Shown here: piece by piece, positions 6,407 to 13,737 of the stretch | Layout of the letters: each line of letters opens with the position of its first letter | Position numbering within the stretch: position 1 is the stretch's first letter | From: Frateuria_A sp035695185 | Lineage (GTDB): Bacteria > Pseudomonadota > Gammaproteobacteria > Xanthomonadales > Rhodanobacteraceae | Direction: 5' to 3' | Assembly: GCF_035695185.1 (NCBI RefSeq) | Contig: NZ_DASSES010000144.1 | Span: 1-19,216 of the forward strand | DNA: 19,216 nucleotides | Notes under the pieces: generated by a model | The model's input: the letters and a program-made list of their open reading frames with translations, nothing else | Databases searched by the model: none | What the model was told of the DNA's origin: nothing | Translations under genes and position numbers: made by a program

Positions 6407-7786
6407 TCAGCCGAGTGGCCGCACCCGGAAGTTGCGCCCCTTGATCCGCCCGGCGCGCAGGCGCTCGAGTGCCTTGTTCGCCAGCGCGCGGGTGATCGCG
6501 ACGTAGGCGCGGGTGGCGTAGACGTCGATCTTGCCGATGTCGTCGGCCTTGAGGCCGGCCTCGCCGGTCAGCGCGCCCAGGATGTCGCCGGGGCGCAGCT
6601 TGTCCTGGCGACCGGCGTCGATCACCAGGGTCTTCATGGGAGCCAGGTGCAGGGTCTTGCCGCGCGGCGGAGCGAGCTTGAACGGGCGCCAGGTCAGGGT
6701 AGCGCCCAGGGCCTGCTCGATGTTGCCGGCCTTGGGCCGCTCGCGCGGCGTGCACAGGGTGATGGCCAGCCCCGGCTGGCCGGCGCGGCCCGTGCGGCCG
6801 ATGCGGTGGGTGTGCGTGTCCGGGTCGTGCGCGATATCGAAGCTGATGACCAGCGGCAGCCCGACAATGTCCAGGCCGCGCGCGGCGACATCGGTGGCCA
6901 CCAGCACGCTACAACTGCGGTTGGCGAAGCGCACCAGCACCTCGTCGCGGTCGCGCTGCTCCATGTCGCCGTGCAGGGCGAGCGCGGAGAAGCCGCGGCG
7001 GTCGAGTTCCTGCGCCACCGTGTCCACGTCGCGGCGCATGTTGCAGAACACCAGCGCGTGCTGGTCGCGGTCGCGGGCGAGCAACTGCGCCAGCGCGTCG
7101 GGCTTGTTCGCCGGGTCCACCTCGATGAACTGTTGCTCGATCGCCGGCATCGCCTCCGCCGGGGTCTCCACGGTGACTTCCACCGGTTCCTTCTGCAATC
7201 GCCGGCTGGCGGCACGGATGGCGTCGGGATAGGTCGCCGAGAACAGCAGCGTCTGGTGATGCCTGGCGATGCGCCCGACGATGTCGTCGATGGCCTCGCC
7301 AAAGCCCATGTCGAGCATGCGGTCGGCCTCGTCCAGCACCAGCATCCTGATGCCGCCTCCGTGCAGGCTGCCGCGCTTGAGGTGTTCCTGCACGCGGCCG
7401 GGTGTGCCCACCACGATGTGCGGATTGTGGGTGAGCGAGGCAAGCTGCGGCCCGAGCGGCATGCCGCCGCACAGGGTCAGCAGCTTGACGTTGGGCAGGC
7501 CGGCGGCGAGCCGGCGGATCGCCTTGCTCACCTGGTCGGCCAGTTCACGGGTGGGGCACAGCACGAGGGCCTGCAGCCGGATGGTGTCGACCTCCAGCGC
7601 CTGCAGCAGGCCCAGCCCGAACGCGGCCGTCTTGCCGCTGCCGGTGCGCGCCTGGGCGATCACGTCGCGTCCGGCGAGGATCGGCGGCAAGCTCTGCGCC
7701 TGCACTGGCGTCATGGCGGCGTAACCGTGCGTGTCGAGGCTGGCGAGCAGGGCGGGCTTGAGCGGGAGCGTGGTGAAGTCGGTCAT
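6407..7786 (-). CDS. dbpA: ATP-dependent DEAD-box RNA helicase DbpA
   Basis: 459 aa, close to the E. coli DbpA length. RecA-like domain 1 carries the Q motif (TPVQAQ, about 26-31), motif I ARTGSGKT (46-53, Lys52), PTRELA, TPGR, motif II DEAD (152-155) and SAT (183-185). Domain 2 carries the HGDMEQRDRD region, ATDVAARGLD and HRIGRTGR. The C-terminal RNA-binding domain ends KGRNFRVRPLG, the DbpA signature tail that recognises 23S rRNA hairpin 92 during 50S subunit maturation. Start ATG at 7786 (MTDFTTLPL) gives the family length; the ribosome site is weak, and an upstream in-frame ATG at 7801 would add only five residues. It lies between the two cold-shock genes, with which it shares strand and a likely role in RNA remodelling. 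Confidence 0.95.
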   Translation of the reverse strand: MTDFTTLPLKPALLASLDTHGYAAMTPVQAQSLPPILAGRDVIAQARTGSGKTAAFGLGLLQALEVDTIRLQALVLCPTRELADQVSKAIRRLAAGLPNVKLLTLCGGMPLGPQLASLTHNPHIVVGTPGRVQEHLKRGSLHGGGIRMLVLDEADRMLDMGFGEAIDDIVGRIARHHQTLLFSATYPDAIRAASRRLQKEPVEVTVETPAEAMPAIEQQFIEVDPANKPDALAQLLARDRDQHALVFCNMRRDVDTVAQELDRRGFSALALHGDMEQRDRDEVLVRFANRSCSVLVATDVAARGLDIVGLPLVISFDIAHDPDTHTHRIGRTGRAGQPGLAITLCTPRERPKAGNIEQALGATLTWRPFKLAPPRGKTLHLAPMKTLVIDAGRQDKLRPGDILGALTGEAGLKADDIGKIDVYATRAYVAITRALANKALERLRAGRIKGRNFRVRPLG

Positions 7787-8102
7787 TCGCCATGATCGCA
7801 TCAAAGCGGTGCCGGCCGGAGTACGCACCGCAGACACCATGCGCGGGTGGAGGGTGTAGGATGCCGGTTCACTTCGGCGCGCCTCGTGCGCTTGCCGGCC
7901 ATTCGGCCCGACGTCGGCCCATTCCCTGTTCGCGTCCAGCGCCCGCTACCCAAGGCGGGGTGTGGCCGGGCATCGCTACCGCTGTTTCACCGTGGGTCGT
8001 CCCACCCGGGTTTTCCGGGCCGGTCACCTTTCCAGGCACGGGTTGCCTGTGCATGCCGCGTCACCGCCGAGTGGCGCCTTCACCACTTCAGAGGATTCCC
8101 AT
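7787..8102. other. 316-bp divergent region between dbpA and the small Lys-rich gene, with a hairpin-rich leader
   Basis: Near the plus-strand gene there are four short hairpins in a row: GTGGG/CCCAC (7992-8005), CCCGG/CCGGG (8005-8019, sharing one base with the first), CAGGCA/TGCCTG (8033-8049) and AGTGG/CCACT (8070-8087), followed by the ribosome site at 8091. Several shadow frames cross the region but none looks coding. Promoters for both genes must lie here, but I see no convincing -10/-35 pair. Confidence 0.4.
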
Positions 8103-8246
8103 TTGGCCAAGATCAACTATGCGTTCGAGAAGCGCCAGCGCGAACTCGCCAAGAAGAAGCAGCAGGATGCCAAGCAGGCAAAGAAGCGCCCCGCGCGCGA
8201 AGGCGACAAGCCCGAGGCCCGGGCCAACGACACGTCCCCGAACTAG
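8103..8246 (+). CDS. Small Lys-rich conserved hypothetical protein (47 aa), TTG start
   Basis: 47 aa: begins (M)AKINYAFEKRQRELAKKKQ, then a Lys/Gln/Ala-rich helix and a polar tail ending NDTSPN. I recognise this as a widespread short proteobacterial protein with no assigned role; it is highly basic in its first two thirds and has no signal or membrane segment. The start is TTG at 8103, supported by GAGGA at 8091-8095 (7 nt spacing) and by the family's MAKINY N-terminus; the longer in-frame ATG upstream (7962) lacks such support. A textbook terminator follows 30 bases after the stop. Divergent from dbpA, convergent with the second cold-shock gene. A role in RNA or ribosome binding is only a guess from charge and neighbours. 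Confidence 0.75.
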   Translation: MAKINYAFEKRQRELAKKKQQDAKQAKKRPAREGDKPEARANDTSPN

Positions 8247-8275
8247 GTCCGGCGGCCCGTCGAGCACCCGACAAA

Positions 8276-8304
8276 AAAAAGCCCGGCGCGAGGCCGGGCT
8301 TTTT
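8276..8304. terminator. Bidirectional Rho-independent terminator
   Basis: Perfect 12-bp inverted repeat AAAAAGCCCGGC (8276-8287), loop GCGAG, GCCGGGCTTTTT (8293-8304), with three more A bases on the left. T-tracts occur on both strands, so it can end the small Lys-rich gene (stop 8246) on the plus strand and the second cold-shock gene (stop 8325) on the minus strand. Confidence 0.93.
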
Positions 8305-8324
8305 CTTGCGGCGGGTCGGAAGCC

Positions 8325-8534
8325 TTAGAGCGGCTGGACCTGGTCGGCCTGCAGGCCCTTCGGGCCCTGGGTCACGACGAAGGACACCTTCTGGCCTTCC
8401 TGCAGGCTCTTGAAGCCCGTGGAGGTGATCGCGCGGAAGTGCACGAACACGTCATCGCCGCTTTCGCGGCTGATGAAGCCGAAGCCCTTGGCATCGTTGA
8501 ACCACTTGACGGTACCGGTTTCGGTCTGCGACAT
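8325..8534 (-). CDS. Cold-shock domain protein, copy 2 (CspA family)
   Basis: 69 aa, paralogue of the gene at 5886-6095 (62 of 69 residues the same), with identical RNP1 (KGFGFI) and RNP2 (VFVHF) motifs. Differences cluster in surface loops (RPGG to RESG, IISP to ITST, QS to QK). Start ATG at 8534 has AAGGAG 8 nt upstream. It is followed by the bidirectional terminator at 8276-8304, so it is transcribed alone. The leader is conserved with copy 1 for ~55 nt, but no FNR-like box was seen upstream. A minus-strand TTGCAT-17-TACTGT pair about 140 bp upstream could be a weak promoter; this is not certain. Confidence 0.95.
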   Translation of the reverse strand: MSQTETGTVKWFNDAKGFGFISRESGDDVFVHFRAITSTGFKSLQEGQKVSFVVTQGPKGLQADQVQPL

Positions 8535-8589
8535 CGTTGAATCTCCTTGGAACGGATGAAGCCGCATGGCGCGGCGAGAAGCTGGTCGC
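8535..8589 (-). promoter_or_regulatory. Conserved 5' leader of cold-shock copy 2 with a 5-bp hairpin
   Basis: Counterpart of the leader at 6096-6150. The hairpin reads GCCGC-GCCAT-GCGGC on the minus strand (plus-strand 8561-8575); it agrees with the copy 1 hairpin at 13 of 15 bases and keeps the stem while the loop changes. The GCGACC end block and the GGAGAT-CAACG block next to the start are shared too. Confidence 0.5.
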
Positions 8590-8761
8590 AAGGAGGAAAC
8601 GGGTGCAACGGTGTAGTGGAACGATTCCCTACAGCATCGGGCCACACTTCGCGTGACCCTTGAAACTCAGCCCGTCAACAGTAGTGACTGTGGCGGCGCG
8701 ATGCAAATGCTTTCGCGAAACCGGGCCGCCCCGCGTGCCGGAACGGCCTGGAACGGGTACT

Positions 8762-9241
8762 TCAACCACGCCGTGCGGCTTCGATCGCGGCAATGTCGAT
8801 CTTTCCCATCGTCATCATGGCGTCGAACGCCCGCTTGGCCGCGGCCGGATCGGGGTCGGTGACCGCCGCGGTCAGGGCGCGTGGGGTGATCTGCCACGAC
8901 AGGCCCCATCGGTCCTTGCACCAGCCGCAGGCGCTGGCCTCGCCGCCGTTGTCGAGGATGGCGTTCCACAGGCGATCGGTTTCGGCCTGGTCGTCGGTCG
9001 CCACCTGGAACGAGAACGCCTGCGTGTGCGGGAACGCGGGCCCGCCGTTGAGGCCCAGGCATGGGATGCCCATGACCGTGAACTCCACCGTCAGCACGTC
9101 GCCCCGCGTGCCCGAGGGGTAGTCACCCGGCGCGCGATGCACGGCGCCCACCGTGCTGTCCGGGAATGTCTTTGCATAGAAGTTCGCGGCCTCCAGGGCG
9201 GTGCCGTCGTACCAGAGGCAGATCGTGTTCTTGCTGACCAT
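8762..9241 (-). CDS. VOC-superfamily protein (PhnB / 3-dmu-9_3-mt type)
   Basis: 159 aa, one vicinal-oxygen-chelate-like domain of the PhnB kind: opens with (M)VSKNTICLWYDGTALEAANFY, has the FPDS-VG and VEFTVMGIPCLGLNGGP strands, then W-ILDNGGEASACGWCKDRWGLSWQI and the closing helix with AFDAMMTMGKIDIAAIEAA. Members are often annotated as 3-demethylubiquinone methyltransferase-like, but that name has no good support; function is unknown. Start ATG at 9241 has GAGGAG 7 nt upstream. It lies 88 bp downstream of the 8-TM membrane protein on the same strand, so joint transcription is possible but not shown. Confidence 0.88.
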   Translation of the reverse strand: MVSKNTICLWYDGTALEAANFYAKTFPDSTVGAVHRAPGDYPSGTRGDVLTVEFTVMGIPCLGLNGGPAFPHTQAFSFQVATDDQAETDRLWNAILDNGGEASACGWCKDRWGLSWQITPRALTAAVTDPDPAAAKRAFDAMMTMGKIDIAAIEAARRG

Positions 9242-9329
9242 TCGGTTTCTCCTCGTTCAGGGCGGAATGCCTTGTTCGACGAACGACCGGCGCGCGGATC
9301 GACAGGCGGCGTGCCCGGGCCGATGCGCT

Positions 9330-10244
9330 TCAGTAGAACCGGATGCCCGGCCGCAGGACGAGCTGGAACAGCAGCAGCAACGCCACCACGGCGGCGAACG
9401 GGTAGGCAAGCGGCCAGCCGGTGGCGGCTCCTTCCGCCCTGGCGTCGCGCACGCGCCAGGCTGCCGCCTGCAGCCAGGGGATGCCGGGCAGGAACACCAG
9501 CACCGGCACGATGACCACCTCGAGCATCTCGCGCGGGATCCGGAACGGAATGACCAGCGCGCTTCCAAGCAGGGCGGGCAGGGTCACCGCGCAGAAGACG
9601 AAACGGGTGCGCGCGCCGGGCCGCCCGACGTTCCCCGGCGCAGGCGCCATCCCCAGCGCGGGGCGGCACAGGAGCAGCGCCAGAAGCGGCATCGCCGCGA
9701 GTGCCAGCAGGCTGGCGCCGAGGCGCGCACCGGCACCGAGGTGCAGGTAATCCATGGCCATGCCCAGGTCGCTGCCGGGACTCAGCGCACCGATCACCAC
9801 CTGCGGCAAGGCCATGAAGCAGCCGCAGTAGGCCATCCAGAACAGGAGCAGCCGGGCGCCGTTCGAGCGGGGCCGCACGTGCCGCAGCATCCACAGGCAG
9901 CCAAGGCCCACGGCCAGGGTCGCCAGTGCGCCGGTACCCTGGAACAGCGCCGCGAGCGGGTTGGTGCCCTCCCAGCTGTGGTTGTTGTGGTAGAGCGTCG
10001 GGCGCAGGCCGGGGGTGAATGCCTTGGGCAGTACCAGGAACAGTTCCTGGATGAAGAAAGTGAGGTTGAAGGCCAGGACGTAGAGCAACGTCGAGGCGGC
10101 CGTGATGCGCCAGCCCGGCGCCGTGGCGGGGGACGCGCCGGCCGCCGGGCGGGCGGATGCGACGCCTGCCAGTCCGAGCGCCAGCGGAGCGGCGACGACC
10201 GTGAGCATGGCGGCCGCAAGGATCAGCATGTGTCCGGTAGCCAT
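9330..10244 (-). CDS. Polytopic membrane protein of unknown function (about 8 TM helices)
   Basis: 304 aa. I do not recognise the family. Hydrophobic segments near residues 5-28, 45-72, 96-118, 130-152, 172-190, 214-234, 240-262 and 276-298 suggest about eight helices. The least lipid-like and probably most informative part follows the second helix: ELFLVLPKAFTPGLRPTLYH, then NNHSWEG, with two His, two Asn and a Trp close together, and a Gly/Pro-rich turn; such polar clusters near a membrane face can be a metal or substrate site, but that is speculation. Start ATG at 10244 is preceded by AAGG 4 nt upstream; ATGs at 10274 and 10229 are in frame alternatives. Upstream gene on the same strand is a lipoprotein (137-bp gap). 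Confidence 0.75.
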   Translation of the reverse strand: MATGHMLILAAAMLTVVAAPLALGLAGVASARPAAGASPATAPGWRITAASTLLYVLAFNLTFFIQELFLVLPKAFTPGLRPTLYHNNHSWEGTNPLAALFQGTGALATLAVGLGCLWMLRHVRPRSNGARLLLFWMAYCGCFMALPQVVIGALSPGSDLGMAMDYLHLGAGARLGASLLALAAMPLLALLLCRPALGMAPAPGNVGRPGARTRFVFCAVTLPALLGSALVIPFRIPREMLEVVIVPVLVFLPGIPWLQAAAWRVRDARAEGAATGWPLAYPFAAVVALLLLFQLVLRPGIRFY

Positions 10245-10381
10245 GTTCCCTTTGCCTGGAGAGCGGGGGAGCATGCTGCTGGCCGGTGCCCGCCCTGTCG
10301 ATAGGCCGTTCGTCCCGCCCCCGGCGGCGCGCCGGTGCCGCCTCCGCCGCGCGCGACCGGCGGGGAGGGAGGGGCCCGCTA

Positions 10382-10786
10382 TCAGTGCGCGTCGCCAGCG
10401 GCCGGTAGCGGGTCGCGCGTGTCGTAGTGCTGGGTGTATTCCTTCGTGTCCAGCAGCCGATCCTGCGCGTCGAAGTGCAGGAAGACGGTGTCGCCCTCGA
10501 CGATGGCATGGCCGTGGCGCGAGAACTCGCTCACGACCGGGATCTGCGCGTACTTGCTGAAGCGTGTGGTGGCGTAGAGGTACTTGAGGTAGGTGTCGCC
10601 GCCGGGCTCGTGCGTCACTTCCAGGGGCGGGCCCAGGCTGTGCTCGACCTCGGCACGGGTCGTCACGCCGGGCCGGAAGTCCGCCAGACGGTCATGGTCG
10701 ATGGGCCGTCCGCGCGTGATGTCGCCACAGGCGGCCAGCATCGAGGCGGCCATGCACAGCGCGCCGATCCGGTAGAAATGCTTCAT
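10382..10786 (-). CDS. Small outer-membrane-type lipoprotein with BamE/SmpA-OmlA-like fold
   Basis: 134 aa. Residues 1-19 are a lipoprotein signal with lipobox LAAC; Cys20 would be lipidated, and Gly after it fits sorting to the outer membrane. The rest shows the short alpha-beta pattern typical of SmpA/OmlA domains (FRPGVTTRAEVEHSLGPPLE..., then strands ending FLHFDAQDRLLDTKEYTQHY). It is not the housekeeping BamE itself as far as I can tell: the C-terminal part differs. Start ATG at 10786 follows AAGGGGG with 4 nt spacing. GC-rich short stems follow the stop (for example GGCGGC/GCCGCC at 10323-10342), possibly a weak transcript end. Confidence 0.8.
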   Translation of the reverse strand: MKHFYRIGALCMAASMLAACGDITRGRPIDHDRLADFRPGVTTRAEVEHSLGPPLEVTHEPGGDTYLKYLYATTRFSKYAQIPVVSEFSRHGHAIVEGDTVFLHFDAQDRLLDTKEYTQHYDTRDPLPAAGDAH

Positions 10787-10916
10787 CGTGCCCCCTTCGC
10801 CGGGATGGCGAACCCGGCGGCGGCCTTGCGGCAGGCCAGGCGATGTCCCGACGTGTTGCCGGGAAACATAAGGGCTCCGCCGGCCATGCGTAAAGCGCGG
10901 GGCGGCAGGTGCTGGC

Positions 10917-11237
10917 TCAGCCGGGGGCGAAATGCCAGGTGGCATCGAGGAAGCCGTCCAGCTCCCACTGCTTGAAGGGCGGGCGTCCGTTGAACTTGCC
11001 CAGGGCCGCGGACACCACGTTGCGGTTCCAGTGGGTGACCGGCCTGTCATGGGACTGCAGGAAGTGATCGATGTAGTACTCCGGCGTCCACGCCTGGGTA
11101 GGGCCGACCAGCACCCGGTCGATCTTCCCGACGTACGCCCTGTTGGGGTGGGTCGACCAGTCGCCCAAGGCCTGGCCGAGGTGTTCGGCGGTGTCCAGCA
11201 TGGTGTGTCCCGTGCGGATCTCTGGAAGGTGCGCCAT
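10917..11237 (-). CDS. Hypothetical protein, unrecognised (106 aa)
   Basis: Not recognised. It is soluble, Trp- and His-rich (five Trp, eight His) and has no signal peptide or membrane segment: MAHLPEIRTGHTMLD..., KIDRVLVGPTQAWTPEYYID, HDRPVTHWNRNVVSAALG, ending DATWHFAPG. Codon use fits the neighbours (G/C third positions), which supports real coding. The ATG at 11237 has no clear ribosome site; a second ATG at 11201 (MLDTAEHL) is an alternative. It stands alone upstream of the lipoprotein gene with a 130-bp gap. The regular spacing of aromatic residues suggests a compact folded domain rather than a disordered one. Confidence 0.6.
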   Translation of the reverse strand: MAHLPEIRTGHTMLDTAEHLGQALGDWSTHPNRAYVGKIDRVLVGPTQAWTPEYYIDHFLQSHDRPVTHWNRNVVSAALGKFNGRPPFKQWELDGFLDATWHFAPG

Positions 11238-11500
11238 TAGTCGCTGCGGCGCGGTCGAGTCCCCGTCGAAGGGACGTGCCAGGCTCGCTTGACCTGGCGT
11301 AACCGTCGCGGAACGACAGTCGCCGTTAAGGCGCGTGTTGCCCGTTGTTCAGGCTGGTGGCCCGCGCGCAGTCCAGACGCGTTGCCGCCCCAACGCGCCA
11401 CACCTGCAGCGGCCGGCCCCTGCCTGCGAACCGCCATGCCGTTGCCCAGCACGTGCCCGATGCCCCGGCCATGCTGCCGGTTTTGCGACGGAGCCCGACC

Positions 11501-12391
11501 ATGTCCTTGCGCTTTCCCGCCGGCGTCGCGCTAGCGTTCGGCCTGATCCTCGGCCCGGCCGGCGCCCAAGCGGCGCGCGCGGCGAGCCATTTCGGCGGCG
11601 CCAGCGAGTGGAACGCGCCGCAGAAGCCGTTCCGGATTCACGGGCGCAGCTGGTACGTCGGGCCGCACGGGCTCTCCGCGATCCTCATCGACACCGGGCG
11701 GGGGCTGGCGCTCATCGACGCCGGGCTGCCCTCGTCCGCGCCGCTCATCGAAGCGAACATCCGCGCCCTCGGGTTCCGCGTCCGCGACCTCCGCTGGATC
11801 CTCAACTCGCACGCACATGCCGACCACGCCGGCGGCATCGCTGCCCTGCAGCGGCACAGCGGGGCGCAGGTGCTGGCGAGCGCGGAGGGTGCGCGCGAGC
11901 TGGCGCTGGGCGGGGCCGACCCGGAGGATCCGCAATACGGCGACGCCCCCGCCTATCCGCCCGTGCAGGGCGCGCGGATCGTGGGTGACGGCGGGACCGT
12001 GCAGCTGGGGAAGGTCGCCATCACGGCGCACTACACGCCGGGCCACACGCCCGGCAGCACGTCGTGGACCTGGTCCTCGTGCAGCGGCGGGCACTGCCTG
12101 CACATGGTCTATGCCGACAGCCTCACCGCGATCGGGCGGCCCGGCTTCCGCTTCAGCGACCAGCCGCGGCGGGTCGCTGCGTTCCGCCGATCGATCGCCA
12201 TCGTGGCCGCGCTGCCCTGCGACATCCTGCTGACCCCGCACCCCGATGCAAGCGGCTTCTGGCGGAAGGTCGCTCGCGGGAAGGCGAAAGCCGACGGCGA
12301 ACGCCTGGTCGATGGCGATGCCTGCCGGGCCTATGCCGCGGCCGCCACCCGCACGCTGGACGCGCGGCTGGCTCACGAGCAGGCGCGATAG
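11501..12391 (+). CDS. Subclass B3 metallo-beta-lactamase
   Basis: 296 aa with a signal peptide (about 1-24, ending GAQA), so periplasmic. The B3 zinc set is complete: H104-x-H106-x-D108-H109 (NSHAHADHAGG), H182 (TPGHTPGSTSW) and H247 (LTPHPDA). Zn1 would use H104/H106/H182 and Zn2 D108/H109/H247, as in L1-type enzymes. WSSCSGGHCL with YADSL is also typical of B3 enzymes. Hydrolysis of carbapenems, cephalosporins and penicillins is expected from the family but substrate range is not readable. Start ATG at 11501 has GGAG with 7 nt spacing; longer in-frame starts upstream lack this and would bury the signal peptide. Single gene, convergent with the MFS gene; no mobile element flanks it, so an intrinsic chromosomal gene is likely. 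Confidence 0.93.
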   Translation: MSLRFPAGVALAFGLILGPAGAQAARAASHFGGASEWNAPQKPFRIHGRSWYVGPHGLSAILIDTGRGLALIDAGLPSSAPLIEANIRALGFRVRDLRWILNSHAHADHAGGIAALQRHSGAQVLASAEGARELALGGADPEDPQYGDAPAYPPVQGARIVGDGGTVQLGKVAITAHYTPGHTPGSTSWTWSSCSGGHCLHMVYADSLTAIGRPGFRFSDQPRRVAAFRRSIAIVAALPCDILLTPHPDASGFWRKVARGKAKADGERLVDGDACRAYAAAATRTLDARLAHEQAR

Positions 12392-12399
12392 ACCTCGCA

Positions 12400-12417
12400 G
12401 CGCGCAGTCCGGCGCGC
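12400..12417. terminator. Possible weak hairpin between convergent beta-lactamase and MFS genes
   Basis: GCGCGC (12400-12405), loop AGTCCG, GCGCGC (12412-12417), followed by further GC-rich palindromic bases. No T-tract. It sits in the 45-bp gap between stops at 12391 and 12437; short GC stems are common by chance here. Confidence 0.3.
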
Positions 12418-12436
12418 CCGCGGCCGCAGGCAAGAC

Positions 12437-13669
12437 TCACCGGTCCGCGCCGCGCCGGCCGTCGGACAGCGAAACCAGCAGCGCGGCGATGCCGAACGCC
12501 GCGCCGAGGGCACAGGTCAGGGTCCACCCGCCGATGGCCCAGGCCAGGCCTGCAAGCGAGGAGGCCGCTGCGCCGCCGACGAAGAACGCGCCGGTGAACA
12601 GGCCGTTGAGGCGCCCGCGGGCTTCCGGCCGGACCAGGTTGATGGCGCGCCGGCCGAGCGTCTGGTCGCCGACGGTGCCGATGTCCAGCAGCAGCGAAGC
12701 GGCCACCATCAGGACCAGCCCGATGACCGGCGTCTGCTCGCCCGCAAGCCAGGCGAGAACCATCGCGGCCACGATCAGCAGATGCATGATGACGTTGGCC
12801 GGCCGGGTCAGGCCGCGATCGCCCAGGCGCCCGGCAATGGGCGCAATCACCGAGCCGCCGACGCCGGCCATGGCAAACCCCGCGATGCCCTGTGCGCCCA
12901 GCCCGAACGGCGGCTGTGCCAGGCGCAGGGCCACGATCGTCCAGAAAGCGTTGAAAGCGCCGAACGCGAGAATCGCGCTCAGCGCATGCCGCTGAAGCAC
13001 GCGCTCGCCCCGCACCAGCGGCCACAGGGAGCGCACCAGCGCGGCGTAACGCAGCCGGTGGGCCGGCTGCAGCGTGGGCAGCGCGCGCCACAGCAACAGC
13101 GCAATCGCACCGACGGCGATCGCGAAGGCGGCGAACACGCCCCGCCAGCCGATCGCCTGCGCGATCAGGGTCGCCAGCGGACGGGACAGCAGGATTCCGA
13201 TCATCACCCCGCTCATCACGTTGCCGACCACGCGCCCGCGCTCCGCCTCGGGGGCAAGCGACGCCACGAGCGGCACGATCATCTGGATCGAGCTGGTCGC
13301 CGCACCCACGGCGAACGCGGCGAGAAGGTACACAGTGGCGTTCGGTGCGCAGGCGGCGGCCACGAGCGCGACGATGTCCAGTGCGAGCATCCGCAGCACC
13401 AGCCGGCGGTTCTCGACCAGGTCGGTAAGCGGCACCAGGAACACCATGCCCGCGCCGTAGCCGAGCAGGGTGGCGGTGGTGACCAGGCCGGCGGCGGCCA
13501 GGCCCAGGCCCAGCGACTGTGCGATCACCTCGAGCAGCGGCTGCGCCGCCGCAAGATTGAGTGCGATGACGCCACAGGCCAGCGTCAGCAGTGGCGTGAG
13601 CTGGCGGGCGGTGGGGATGCCCGCGGGCTGGTCCGGGCAACGGCGGGCGATAGATTCGATGGCGCTCAT
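12437..13669 (-). CDS. MFS transporter, 12-TM drug/solute efflux type
   Basis: 410 aa, twelve predicted hydrophobic helices in two sets of six. The loop between helices 2 and 3 carries a degenerate MFS motif A (LVPLTDLVENRRLVLRML). Helix 5 has GVMIGILLSRPLATLIA, like motif C antiporter segments. The second half repeats the layout (APIAGRLGDRG after helix 8). Substrate is unknown; exporters of this kind are often controlled by a divergent LysR gene, as here. Start ATG at 13669 (MSAIESIAR) has no clear ribosome site; an ATG at 13744 would add 25 residues but overlaps the promoter region. A TTGGAC-18-TAGATT promoter on this strand would start mRNA about 24 nt before 13669. Convergent downstream with the beta-lactamase. 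Confidence 0.9.
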   Translation of the reverse strand: MSAIESIARRCPDQPAGIPTARQLTPLLTLACGVIALNLAAAQPLLEVIAQSLGLGLAAAGLVTTATLLGYGAGMVFLVPLTDLVENRRLVLRMLALDIVALVAAACAPNATVYLLAAFAVGAATSSIQMIVPLVASLAPEAERGRVVGNVMSGVMIGILLSRPLATLIAQAIGWRGVFAAFAIAVGAIALLLWRALPTLQPAHRLRYAALVRSLWPLVRGERVLQRHALSAILAFGAFNAFWTIVALRLAQPPFGLGAQGIAGFAMAGVGGSVIAPIAGRLGDRGLTRPANVIMHLLIVAAMVLAWLAGEQTPVIGLVLMVAASLLLDIGTVGDQTLGRRAINLVRPEARGRLNGLFTGAFFVGGAAASSLAGLAWAIGGWTLTCALGAAFGIAALLVSLSDGRRGADR

Positions 13670-13700
13670 GGGAAATGTGTCGTTTGCAAGATGAGCGCGC

Positions 13701-13737
13701 AATCTATGCTTGCCTTGAATATGCGTCCAATTAAAAT
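13701..13737. promoter_or_regulatory. Overlapping divergent promoters with a LysR-type T-N11-A box
   Basis: In the 95-bp AT-richer gap between the MFS and LysR genes. TAT-N11-ATA at 13705-13721 fits the LysR box (T-N11-A with dyad ends). Plus strand: TTGCCT (13710-13715), 16 bp, TAAAAT (13732-13737), for the regulator. Minus strand: TTGGAC (13730-13725), 18 bp, TAGATT (13706-13701), for the transporter. The box overlaps the regulator -35 and the transporter -10, fitting autorepression plus inducer-dependent control. Motif matches only. Confidence 0.45.

Noticed and set aside
6323..7795. 490-codon plus-strand frame opposite dbpA
   Set aside because: Mirror of dbpA codons; dbpA has all helicase motifs.
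9091..10509. 472-codon minus-strand frame across the VOC, membrane and lipoprotein genes
   Set aside because: Crosses three better supported genes in another frame and is Arg/Pro/Ala-rich.
12153..13640. 495-codon minus-strand frame overlapping the MFS and beta-lactamase genes
   Set aside because: Out of frame with the MFS gene, which has clear helices; low-complexity Arg/Gly composition.
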